Assembly: GCA_963678485.1 (NCBI GenBank)
Contig: OY782882.1
Coordinates: forward strand, 930,001-994,000
Reading direction: 5' to 3'
Origin: CALGYY01 sp963678485
GTDB lineage: Bacteria; Bacteroidota; Bacteroidia; Bacteroidales; CAIWKO01
DNA length: 64,000 nt
Of the stretch, positions 6,477 through 14,840 are shown piece after piece (position 1 is the first letter of the stretch; each line of letters opens with the position of its first letter). A program made the translations under genes and the position numbers. The notes beneath the pieces were generated by a model. That model saw only the letters and a list, made by a program, of their open reading frames with translations. It was not told the DNA's origin and did no database searches.

Positions 6477-8753
6477 ATGAAAAAATTCAGCAGCTTTATT
6501 ATTAAAAACCGCTTGGCCGTCGTTATTGCGACGCTTGTTATAACTGCCGGACTTGGCTTCTTTATTAAAGACATCACCATCAATCCGGATATTACCTCAT
6601 ATCTCCCCAAGGATGACACTATCGTTACACGCTTTAATTATGTCGGAAAACAATATTCGTCAAGTTCTATAGCAATTGTCATTATCGAATCGGATGAGAT
6701 TTTTTCGAAAGAGACAATTGGACACATTAATGATATTACCTCAGTTCTGAGGAACACCAAAGGTGTAGATTATGTCACCAGTTTAACCAATGTGATTGAC
6801 ATTAAAACAGGCGCAGATTCAAGTATCGAAATCAGTCGTCTGATTGACGAATACAACCTACCGCAGACCAAAGAAGATCTCCAAAAAATTAAACAGTACA
6901 CTCTAAACAACAAGCTATATGCAGGAAAGCTGGTTTCTGCTGACAGTAAATACGCCACCATAGTTTGTCGAATCAATCAGGATGTTGATAAAAATGAGGT
7001 ATCACAACAAATAAAATCTGCAGTCGAGAATCTGAAGTTACCAGAAAAAACATATTTCGAAGGCATCCCCTTTCAGTTGTTGAACATTTTGGAGTATATA
7101 CAGAAAGACTTACTGCTATTGGTTCCCCTGATTATACTTCTTATCGCGGTCACTTTGTATTTTAGCTTTCGTTCGATGCGGGGTGTTTTGCTACCGATTA
7201 TCAGCGTAGGCATGGGAATTATCTGGACAATGGGATTAATGGCTATTTGCAAAGTTCCCCTCACTCCCATTTCTGATGCAATACCGGTTGTGCTTTTCGC
7301 GATAGGTGTAGCATATAGCATACATGTCATCAATAAATTCAACGAACGAATTATTGATCCTCAGCGCATCAAAGAACAGTCGATTGATGCATTGGAGGAA
7401 GTTGGCATCCCTGTATTTTTGGCTGGTATCACCACATTTTTGGGATTCCTTTCATTTATTTTCGGCGCATATCTTTGGATCATTCGCGACTTTGGAATCT
7501 TTTCTTCATTAGGCGTTCTCTTCATATTATTCATTTCAATCACATTTACACCGGCGGTTCTAAGCATGCTTAAAGTGCCGCATCTGCGACAGAAAACAAA
7601 TGTGGAAGGAAAGAAAAAGAAAAGTCCACTCTTGTGGATGATGGAAAAATTATCGGTCCTTACACTTAAACATCGTAATGCCGTACTGATTGTATCATTG
7701 CTGATTATTATCGGAAGTCTTGCAGGCATACCTCTTATCAAAAACAAAATCGATTTACTTAACTACTTCCGTGATGGAACAAGCATACGCACAACATCAC
7801 GTCTAATGAATAAGGAATTTGGCGGATCACTGCCCATTCAGATCATTGCCAAAGGCGACATTCAGGATCCTGCTGTAATGAATGAAATTAAAAAATTTCA
7901 GGATTATCTGAATGCCAATCCCAATGTGAGCAATGCACAGTCTGTATCCGATTTCATCGAACAAATGAGTGATGCTATGGGGGAAGGAAAGAAAATTCCT
8001 GACAGTCGTGAAAAAGTCAGTAACCTTTGGTTTATGATTGAAGGTGATGAAATGCTTAAACAATTAGTCAACACGGATAAGACCGAAGCAATCATTCAGT
8101 CATATATGGTGAATTGTGAAACCAAGGAATACCACAAGATAAATTCGGATATCGACACATATATAGCTCAGGTTAAAACACCGGGGGTACATTTCGAAAA
8201 GACAGGTATGCCGGCCATATACGCTAACCTTGACAACAGTCTAATAAAGAATATGGTTTGGAGTATGATTCTCTCGCTACTTCTTATTTTTATCTGCATG
8301 CTATTTCTTGTAAAATCAGTAAAAGGAGCACTTATCGGAATGATCCCATTACTCTTTAGTATGGCCACCATCTTTGGCTTTATGGGCGTGGTAGGTATTG
8401 CTCTTGACATAGCAACAGTTCTTATTGCATCCATTACCGTTGGCGCAGGCATAGATTATTCCATACATTTCGTCACTGCATACCGCAACCTAACGATGCG
8501 TGGAATGAGCATCGACGACGCTATTCACGAAACTATATTAACTTCCGGAAAAGCTATTGTGATTAATGTTGCCACTATTATTCTTGGATTTTTGGTGCTC
8601 GTTTTTGCAAATCTTCTCCCCTTACAAAACTTCGGTATACTCATCGCAGTAACCATGTTTACCTCGGGTTTTGCAGCAATAACAATGCTTCCGGCGACAA
8701 TTAGTCTTTTTAAAATGACTTTTGTAAAAAAGAAAAAAAGTGAATTACTATAA
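6477..8753 (+). CDS. MMPL/RND-superfamily exporter
   Basis: 758 residues in the classic duplicated layout: one TM, a periplasmic domain of about 170 residues, five TMs, then the same again. First-half TMs include LLLLVPLIILLIAVTLYF and IPVVLFAIGVAYSIHV; second-half TMs include MILSLLLIFICMLFLV and VLIASITVGAGIDYSIHF. The proton-relay Asp of the GxxxDY motif is present only in the second half (GAGIDYSIHF); the first half has AYSIH. Such proteins export lipids or hydrophobic compounds using the proton gradient. The following LolA-like and barrel genes suggest transfer onward to the outer membrane. The substrate cannot be read from sequence. Confidence 0.93.
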   Translation: MKKFSSFIIKNRLAVVIATLVITAGLGFFIKDITINPDITSYLPKDDTIVTRFNYVGKQYSSSSIAIVIIESDEIFSKETIGHINDITSVLRNTKGVDYVTSLTNVIDIKTGADSSIEISRLIDEYNLPQTKEDLQKIKQYTLNNKLYAGKLVSADSKYATIVCRINQDVDKNEVSQQIKSAVENLKLPEKTYFEGIPFQLLNILEYIQKDLLLLVPLIILLIAVTLYFSFRSMRGVLLPIISVGMGIIWTMGLMAICKVPLTPISDAIPVVLFAIGVAYSIHVINKFNERIIDPQRIKEQSIDALEEVGIPVFLAGITTFLGFLSFIFGAYLWIIRDFGIFSSLGVLFILFISITFTPAVLSMLKVPHLRQKTNVEGKKKKSPLLWMMEKLSVLTLKHRNAVLIVSLLIIIGSLAGIPLIKNKIDLLNYFRDGTSIRTTSRLMNKEFGGSLPIQIIAKGDIQDPAVMNEIKKFQDYLNANPNVSNAQSVSDFIEQMSDAMGEGKKIPDSREKVSNLWFMIEGDEMLKQLVNTDKTEAIIQSYMVNCETKEYHKINSDIDTYIAQVKTPGVHFEKTGMPAIYANLDNSLIKNMVWSMILSLLLIFICMLFLVKSVKGALIGMIPLLFSMATIFGFMGVVGIALDIATVLIASITVGAGIDYSIHFVTAYRNLTMRGMSIDDAIHETILTSGKAIVINVATIILGFLVLVFANLLPLQNFGILIAVTMFTSGFAAITMLPATISLFKMTFVKKKKSELL

Positions 8754-8820
8754 ACAGCATTTGTTTTGTTAATCATATATAATTTCTAAATATTACATTT
8801 AACTAACTAAAATAATATCA

Positions 8821-9570
8821 ATGAAAACACGCATGTTTCTCCTCATCGCACTGCTCACCGTAGCTGGTGCTATGAATCCGTTCCGCAGCAGTGCTCAACT
8901 TACTGCCCCGCAAATTCTGACCAAAGTGGACAACTTTCTTAATGCGCCTAAAGATCAGGAATTGATGACCATTATTTCCATCATCGACAAAGCAGGAAAA
9001 GTAAGTACGCGTACGATGAGTTTATTACAAAAGGGCAGTGATAAGCGTTTGGTGAAATTCCTGTCACCCGCCGATCAAAAAGGAATCGGATTTTTATCTT
9101 TACCAAACGACAATATGACGGTCTATCTTCCCGCATTTGGAAAGACACGCAAGATTGCTTCTTCTGTAAAGAACACAAAATTTGCCGGCACCGATTATTC
9201 GTACGAAGACATGGAAGCAAAGATGTACAGTGCCAAATGGACACCAAAACTCATCAAAACAGAAGGCGGAAATTATGTTCTTGAACTCATGCCTAAAGCA
9301 GGCATCACTACCGATTATTCCAAGCTAATTATGTATTGTCGCACCAGTGATTGTTATCCTGTAAAAATAGAGCATTACGACAAAGGCGGCACGCTTTATA
9401 AAACGATTGTTGCTTCGCGTATTGAGAAAACCGGCAATTATCTGATGGCTCGCGAGACCATGCTTACCGACCACAAAACAGGCAGCAGAACCAAGATGCT
9501 TATCAATAGTGTAAAGTACGATCAGGGATTAACGGATGATAAATTCACCGAACGGGAATTAATAAAATAG
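8821..9570 (+). CDS. Outer-membrane-lipoprotein-sorting (LolA-like) periplasmic protein
   Basis: 249 residues with a signal peptide (MFLLIALLTVAGAM, cleavage near SSAQ at about 25). The mature part matches the LolA-like family of COG2834: FLSPADQKGIGFL, then VYLPAFGKTRKIASS and FAGTDYSYEDME, which form the half-barrel that holds acyl chains. Members of this group regularly sit next to MMPL exporters and outer-membrane barrels rather than with the Lol system. It lies 67 bases after the exporter, and its likely job is to ferry a lipidic cargo through the periplasm. It is not expected to be the housekeeping LolA. Confidence 0.88.
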   Translation: MKTRMFLLIALLTVAGAMNPFRSSAQLTAPQILTKVDNFLNAPKDQELMTIISIIDKAGKVSTRTMSLLQKGSDKRLVKFLSPADQKGIGFLSLPNDNMTVYLPAFGKTRKIASSVKNTKFAGTDYSYEDMEAKMYSAKWTPKLIKTEGGNYVLELMPKAGITTDYSKLIMYCRTSDCYPVKIEHYDKGGTLYKTIVASRIEKTGNYLMARETMLTDHKTGSRTKMLINSVKYDQGLTDDKFTERELIK

Positions 9571-9603
9571 TCAATTGACAAACGCTAAATAGAGGAGGTA
9601 CGA

Positions 9604-11145
9604 ATGAAAAAAATTCTGTTTCCCTTGCTGATATTCGCTTTGGGCGCATCATTCACAGCAAGTGCCCAAAGTGATACCACAAGTCTTCCTGCTCCCCCCG
9701 ATAGTGTCCCTGTTGATTTCATAGATGACAGCGCATTCGCAATACCAGAAACTGAACCACCTAGAGGTCTGGAATGGGGCGGATATCTAATGACTGACGA
9801 TCGAATGCGAATTGAAGGCCTGAAGCTTAACTGGCAAGAATATCGTTTGGATTTTAAGGCTGAGTACAAATTTGGTGATCGTGCTAAATTTTATAGTGAA
9901 GTCTGGTTGCGTGGAATACGCACACCGGGTATCACTCAAAGCAGCGATTTAATGTTTTCCAACAAGATTATGCCCATTGAACTTGATATCAGGGAAGCTT
10001 ATTTCGACATTTATGGTTTGTTTACGAAAAATCTTGACCTTCGTGTTGGCCGACAACGTATTGCCTGGGGCACGGGTGACAAACTGAATCCTACGGACAA
10101 CCTTAATCCTTATGATATGGAGGATGTATGGGACTTCGGGCGGCACTCGGCTTCAAATGCGCTACAGCTGAATTATTATGCCGGCAACTGGACCTTTACG
10201 GGAGTAGGCATATTAAATTTCTCACCATCAACATTACCGGGCAGCGATTGGACGCCTGCATTCATGCCGGATGCAACACTTCCGGAGGTTATTTACGACA
10301 ATCATACACTCCCGGGATTTTCGTTGCCGATTTATATCAATACTACAGGTATCAGCGACTCTATCGTATTACCCACAAGAGATCTAAAACACAGTCCAAC
10401 ATTTGGATTCAAAGTTAAACGATCGATTGGCGCATGGGATTTGTCGCTCAGCTATGTCTATACCCGTGATGCAGTTCCTATGTTGACTAAAACACATATC
10501 AATCTTACCGTTGATACCCTGATCATCAATCTTCCTTCAACGATTTACGCCAATGCGAGTGCAAGTGTCAGGGCGACGCTGGATTATCCGGTGCAGAAAA
10601 TCATAGGATTCGATTTTGCTGGTTCGCTCTGGGGCATAGGATTAAGAGGTGAAGCCGCGTGTATTATACCGGAAAAAAAATACATGGCGCAAACCATGCA
10701 TTACGAAGTCCCATTCCTGAGCATGGTAAAAGATTCAGTGCTCTCCGATTCTCTAATCTCAGATGGAAAACCTTATGTTAAATTTTTACTGGGATTGGAC
10801 TATACATTCAAAAACAATATTTATTTGAATTTCCAATACTTACACGGATTCATCCATGAGCGGGGCAGTTCAGAGTTGAACGATTATTTTATGCTTGGTG
10901 CAGATTGGACTTTGTGTAAATCAAAACTAAAGTTATCTTTGCTCAATACAGGAGTGCAAATTTGCGACTGGAAAGACCTCGCCCATAATTATGCGGTGAT
11001 GTATCTTCCTGAGTTAAGTTATACTCCGGTGGACAATGCAACGATAACCGTGGGGGCACATATTATCGACGGAAGCGGAAATACGGGTTTCAGCAAAGTC
11101 CATCTAAATGATGATGTATTTTTGCGATTCAGATATAGCTTCTAA
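9604..11145 (+). CDS. Outer-membrane beta-barrel protein (DUF1302-like)
   Basis: 513 residues with a signal peptide (ILFPLLIFALGASFTASAQ). A strong Shine-Dalgarno (gaggagg) ends four bases before the ATG. Strand-like alternation runs through the protein, which ends in the aromatic FLRFRYSF expected of a barrel closed by Bam. The stretch LRVGRQRIAWGTGDKLNPTD, then NPYDMEDVWDFGRH, is the conserved block I associate with DUF1302-type barrels linked to MMPL and LolA-like genes. It would form the outer-membrane component of the export set. The exact family is a recognition call. Confidence 0.8.
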   Translation: MKKILFPLLIFALGASFTASAQSDTTSLPAPPDSVPVDFIDDSAFAIPETEPPRGLEWGGYLMTDDRMRIEGLKLNWQEYRLDFKAEYKFGDRAKFYSEVWLRGIRTPGITQSSDLMFSNKIMPIELDIREAYFDIYGLFTKNLDLRVGRQRIAWGTGDKLNPTDNLNPYDMEDVWDFGRHSASNALQLNYYAGNWTFTGVGILNFSPSTLPGSDWTPAFMPDATLPEVIYDNHTLPGFSLPIYINTTGISDSIVLPTRDLKHSPTFGFKVKRSIGAWDLSLSYVYTRDAVPMLTKTHINLTVDTLIINLPSTIYANASASVRATLDYPVQKIIGFDFAGSLWGIGLRGEAACIIPEKKYMAQTMHYEVPFLSMVKDSVLSDSLISDGKPYVKFLLGLDYTFKNNIYLNFQYLHGFIHERGSSELNDYFMLGADWTLCKSKLKLSLLNTGVQICDWKDLAHNYAVMYLPELSYTPVDNATITVGAHIIDGSGNTGFSKVHLNDDVFLRFRYSF

Positions 11146-11162
11146 CCGATAAACACACACCT

Positions 11163-11627
11163 ATGTCAAACCATCGTTCACTACGTCGCCGCATTATTTT
11201 ATGCAGCATCACTGTATTTCTGTTTGTTGTTGCACCCGGTGTTGCACAAAATACCTGCGATGCAATTCTTGGAGAATGGTTCGCACCTGATAAAGACGGA
11301 AAATTTCTTTTCTACAAATCAAACGGAAAATACTATGGCAAGGTTTGCTGGCTTAGAGAACCAAACGATGTCAATGGTAAACCTAAAGTGGATGCAGCTA
11401 ACGATGATCCTACAAAAAGGAACATCCCTATGATGGGATTGGTGGTTTTCAGCGGCTTTGTTTGGAGCGATGAAGATAAAGAATATATCGACGGAAAGGT
11501 GTACGATGCCCGTAATGGAGATCTTTATTCCTGTAAAATAAGACTTGTTAGTAATTTATTGATGGAAGTACGAGGTTACATCCTCTTTTCCTGGCTGGGA
11601 AAATCAGCCTACTTTACAAAATACTAA
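11163..11627 (+). CDS. DUF2147 secreted protein
   Basis: 154 residues with an N-terminal signal segment (IILCSITVFLFVVAPGVAQ). The mature part shows the DUF2147 pattern: ILGEWFAPDKDGKFLFYK near the start, YYGKVCWLREPND, then a YIDGKVYDARNGDLYSCKI block and a C-terminal RGYILFSWLGKSAYFTK. It is predicted to be a small periplasmic lipocalin-like beta-barrel of unknown ligand. It starts 17 bases after the barrel gene, so it is likely cotranscribed with the exporter set, and a hairpin terminator follows it. Confidence 0.85.
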   Translation: MSNHRSLRRRIILCSITVFLFVVAPGVAQNTCDAILGEWFAPDKDGKFLFYKSNGKYYGKVCWLREPNDVNGKPKVDAANDDPTKRNIPMMGLVVFSGFVWSDEDKEYIDGKVYDARNGDLYSCKIRLVSNLLMEVRGYILFSWLGKSAYFTKY

Positions 11628-11632
11628 GCTGA

Positions 11633-11674
11633 CAGCACCAAGTTAATTAATTGCTTGGTGCTGCAGTTTCTTTT
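11633..11674 (+). terminator. Rho-independent terminator after the DUF2147 gene
   Basis: Perfect 10-bp stem cagcaccaag (11633-11642) / cttggtgctg (11654-11663) with an 11-base loop, followed by cagtttctttttt. The right arm and T-run are also the last codons of the convergent lipoprotein gene. Confidence 0.8.
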
Positions 11675-12069
11675 TTCATATTCACCATCCATTTCCCGTC
11701 TTCCTTTTCCATTTCCAGCCGCTGCTCCTTGCCGTTTTCGTCGAGATAGGTTACCACAGCAACTTTACCATCAACAGCTGTTTTTACAACAGTAATATTT
11801 CTTTCCCTGACCGTAAAAATAGAATCGGCGCCCTTCTCTTTGCTTAAGTCCTTAAGCACTTCCAGCATGTCGATCATTTTATCGGTATTATCATTACCCA
11901 ACTCACGACATTTATCAAACTCGTAATTGGCCAGATGTTTCAGGAATTTCACAGCAACTGCTTCGGGCGAATTTGCCTTTGGCTGACTGGTTTTACATGC
12001 AACAAAACCAACGACTGTTGCCGAAAGCAGCACAATGAGACTAACGGAAAGAAGTTTACTGATTTTCAT
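11647..12069 (-). CDS. DUF4878-like lipoprotein
   Basis: 140 residues. The N-terminus has a lipoprotein signal with the lipobox VGFVAC (Cys25). Then comes a NTF2/DUF4878-like pattern: SPEAVAVKFLKHLANYEFDK, a helical middle (MIDMLEVLKDLSKE), and strands ending in LEMEKEDGKWMVNMKKE. Such proteins are small cone-shaped envelope proteins of unknown function. It has its own promoter box 23 bases upstream. Its 3' end forms part of the terminator hairpin of the convergent DUF2147 gene. Confidence 0.75.
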   Translation of the reverse strand: MKISKLLSVSLIVLLSATVVGFVACKTSQPKANSPEAVAVKFLKHLANYEFDKCRELGNDNTDKMIDMLEVLKDLSKEKGADSIFTVRERNITVVKTAVDGKVAVVTYLDENGKEQRLEMEKEDGKWMVNMKKETAAPSN

Positions 12070-12091
12070 AATCTGAAGTTTATCGTCACAT

Positions 12092-12099
12092 CAAAGGTA
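12092..12099 (-). promoter_or_regulatory. TAnnTTTG -7 element for the DUF4878-like lipoprotein
   Basis: Minus-strand TACCTTTG, 23 bases before the ATG at 12069 and downstream of the glycosyltransferase stop. Confidence 0.6.
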
Positions 12100-12111
12100 G
12101 TAATTTACTAA

Positions 12112-14052
12112 TCATATTTTTTCAAACAGCCCGTAAATATATGGATTACCTCTTCTGGTGCGAATTTCAAAATCATCGATATAAAACGCCTTACGTGACT
12201 TATTCCAAATATAAATACTTAGCATAGTACGAAGCTTTGAATAATAAATATCCGACAATTTTATAGTATGATAGACCGAGATCCATTTCCCTCTGCATAA
12301 CGTATCGTTACGATAAAAATCAGAGAATTGCGCTGAACGCCAATCGATGGGATCTTTGCCTTCGTCCATTGATGATACTAACATCACATCTTGCATGTTA
12401 TCCCCATCAAATCTTACCTTTAGTGAAATATCAATAAAATTATTTTCATTTCTTATAATTTCTTTGATGGCTGTCGTAAACTTTGTAGCATATTCCTGAG
12501 TGCTATCCAACCTCAGCGAATGTTTCCCCGAATAAGAAATTGTATCGCAAATAAGCGATGATGGCAGCGCCTCCCATCGATCTTCATTTTTTTCGAAATC
12601 CTGTACACTTAGGAAAATCGAATCCTTTGGAACTTTTTGTGCTCTCGAAAATAGATAAGCTGTTCCACCGGAATAATTCTTTTGCCAGACTAGTTCAGGA
12701 AAGTACCCCATAATTATATTCACCAATACCGGATTACTTTCCGTTAAGGCACCAAAATATAAATATTCATTTTTACTTTGTTGCTCTTTCAGAAACAGAC
12801 CTAGATCGTAGATAGAGCCTATGGAATCAGACCATGAGAAGTTCGTTGGGATGTTATCCCTCTTAATGTAATAATCGGAAATCTCATGGTGCGAATCAAT
12901 AAGAGAAGTTACATTACCAGCATATTTTTTTTGCGCGAGATCGTGTTCCTTTAATATTTGTTCATATGGAGAATGCGTGACAAAATAAAAATGCTGACGA
13001 TTCAATACCAGTACTGAAATATTCAGCACCATAATTACCAGCACCAAGGTGGCATTCATACCTGGAGTCTGATTTTTTAAATGCCCGAACAATATAAAAA
13101 ACAAATAAGGAAAACTAAAAATAAGCATAGAGGCTTGCAATACTGCAGCGATATATTTTGAATATACATAACCAATCACCATTGGCAAAATAAACCAGGC
13201 AAGAAAAACGAGCAGCAATTTAGTATGCTTTTTACTCCACTCCGACTGGTTGATTCCCATGACTATCAAACCTATCACAACGGCATAAATCAAATATGAG
13301 TAGTGAAAGAGATATCCCAAAAAATTAAAAAGAAAATCACTGTGCGGTTTATCGAGCCAGCCTTCGATACCTCCTGTGCCTACACTTAATTGATAAAAGA
13401 AAATATTCAAATGCGGGATATATAAAACAAAAATCGCAATACCACTAAGCACATAATACAGCAATTGCCTTTCCCTCACAAAGAATAATCCGGTAAAGCC
13501 GACAATGGCAGCGAATAATAGACTGAAATGATGATTATAGGCTGCTAAGGCCGAGAACAAAACATATAATGCAAAATGCAGCCAATACTTTTTTTCAGCA
13601 TTAAACACCAATTGACTCCAGTAATAAACCATGGCAAGACAAATAAACAATCCTGATCCATATGGACGGGCAATCTGGCTGTACATTATCGTAAACTGCA
13701 TAGTTGCCATAAAAGCAGCAGTCACCAAACCTATTGTTTCGTTGTACCAAAACTTTCCAATTTTATAAATCAACCAAAGGGAAAGAATTCCCATGATAAT
13801 AAAAGGCATCTTTACTGCAATCTCAGTCCAGCCAAAAATCTTTACCCAATAATAAAGAAACACCTGCACTCCTGCCGGATGCCCATCGATGATAATTCCA
13901 TTGGCAACTAATTCCGAAAAACTATTAAAATGCAGTCGCGATAATGCACTAAATTCATCATGAGTAAAAGGAATCTCATTAATAAACAACAAGCGGAGCA
14001 GACTGCCTGTGAACAATATCAACAGGAGAATATACGAATTTTTGATTTTCAT
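12112..14052 (-). CDS. GT39-type membrane glycosyltransferase with C-terminal beta-sandwich domain
   Basis: 646 residues from ATG at 14052. A longer frame to 14202 is rejected because it would run across the divergent ribE promoter and gives an unlikely leader. The N-terminal two thirds hold about 11 TM segments. The first loop carries FTHDEFSALSR with the acidic pair D32-E33 expected at the active site of PMT/ArnT-like enzymes that use polyprenyl-phosphate sugars, and ARPYG follows later. Residues about 430-646 are soluble. The last part looks like a carbohydrate-binding jelly roll: SGKHSLRLD, ISLKVRFDGD, LSIYIWNKSRKAFYIDDFEI. The acceptor is unknown. No polysaccharide genes are adjacent. 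Confidence 0.8.
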   Translation of the reverse strand: MKIKNSYILLLILFTGSLLRLLFINEIPFTHDEFSALSRLHFNSFSELVANGIIIDGHPAGVQVFLYYWVKIFGWTEIAVKMPFIIMGILSLWLIYKIGKFWYNETIGLVTAAFMATMQFTIMYSQIARPYGSGLFICLAMVYYWSQLVFNAEKKYWLHFALYVLFSALAAYNHHFSLLFAAIVGFTGLFFVRERQLLYYVLSGIAIFVLYIPHLNIFFYQLSVGTGGIEGWLDKPHSDFLFNFLGYLFHYSYLIYAVVIGLIVMGINQSEWSKKHTKLLLVFLAWFILPMVIGYVYSKYIAAVLQASMLIFSFPYLFFILFGHLKNQTPGMNATLVLVIMVLNISVLVLNRQHFYFVTHSPYEQILKEHDLAQKKYAGNVTSLIDSHHEISDYYIKRDNIPTNFSWSDSIGSIYDLGLFLKEQQSKNEYLYFGALTESNPVLVNIIMGYFPELVWQKNYSGGTAYLFSRAQKVPKDSIFLSVQDFEKNEDRWEALPSSLICDTISYSGKHSLRLDSTQEYATKFTTAIKEIIRNENNFIDISLKVRFDGDNMQDVMLVSSMDEGKDPIDWRSAQFSDFYRNDTLCRGKWISVYHTIKLSDIYYSKLRTMLSIYIWNKSRKAFYIDDFEIRTRRGNPYIYGLFEKI

Positions 14053-14186
14053 ATTAAAGATTTCTGCCACGAAAGTATGAAATCTAATAGAAATCAAACA
14101 AATCTCTATGGCCGAAACAGCAAGCCTTAGCAAAATATTCTTCACTGCGGTTATAAACCACGCCACTGCAATTTTGTAAATCTTCT

Positions 14187-14194
14187 TACCTTTG
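14187..14194 (+). promoter_or_regulatory. TAnnTTTG -7 element for ribE
   Basis: TACCTTTG, 19 bases before the ATG at 14214. The implied leader is only about a dozen bases, too short for an FMN riboswitch. Confidence 0.65.
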
Positions 14195-14213
14195 CTACAC
14201 AAAAACTAAAATT

Positions 14214-14819
14214 ATGTTTACAGGTATTGTAGAAATGATCGGCAATGTGGTTAATATTGAAAAAGAAGGCAGCAATATCCACATTTCAATTTCATGTCCC
14301 TTTGTACATGAATTAAAGGTAGACCAAAGTATGTCACACGATGGTGTTTGTCTTACCATTGTTCATGTTGACACAGAAAAGAACTTTTATAAAGTCACTG
14401 CAATTCAGGAAACACTTGATAAAACTAATCTTGGAACATGGGTCGTAGGAACGGAGGTTAATCTTGAACGCAGTATGCGTATGGATGGCCGCTTCGATGG
14501 ACACATTGTACAGGGACACGTTGATCAAACTGCTGTTTGCACCAAAGTAGCTGAATATGACGGCAGCTGGCAGTACTGGTTCGAATATGACATAAGTCGT
14601 AAAAACATCACTGTTGAAAAGGGATCCATTTCCGTTAACGGAGTAAGTCTTACTGTGGTCGATTCTACACCGGGAACATTTTCAGTAGCCATTATTCCAT
14701 TTACGCATCAGGTGACCAATTTTCACAATTTCAAACCCGGAACCACCGTGAATATTGAGTTTGATGTGTTCGGAAAATATGTTGCCCGACTACTTGAAGA
14801 ATATCTGAAAAATCGTTAA
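14214..14819 (+). CDS. ribE: Riboflavin synthase alpha chain
   Basis: 201 residues made of two lumazine-binding repeats. The first starts at the universal MFTGIVEMIG; the second starts near residue 98 after GHIVQGHVDQTA. Each half has a SxxGVCLT or SVNGVSLTVV element (SHDGVCLTIV; SVNGVSLTVVD) that shapes the substrate pocket. It converts two 6,7-dimethyl-8-ribityllumazine molecules to riboflavin and the pyrimidinedione. Here it is a single-gene unit, divergent from the glycosyltransferase and convergent with the dipeptidase, with no other rib gene nearby. Confidence 0.96.
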   Translation: MFTGIVEMIGNVVNIEKEGSNIHISISCPFVHELKVDQSMSHDGVCLTIVHVDTEKNFYKVTAIQETLDKTNLGTWVVGTEVNLERSMRMDGRFDGHIVQGHVDQTAVCTKVAEYDGSWQYWFEYDISRKNITVEKGSISVNGVSLTVVDSTPGTFSVAIIPFTHQVTNFHNFKPGTTVNIEFDVFGKYVARLLEEYLKNR

Positions 14820-14840
14820 TCGGTAAAAGTATTCGTTCAT

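Noticed and set aside
14195..14213. FMN riboswitch before ribE
   Set aside because: The promoter box lies 19 bases before the ATG, leaving no room for an aptamer.
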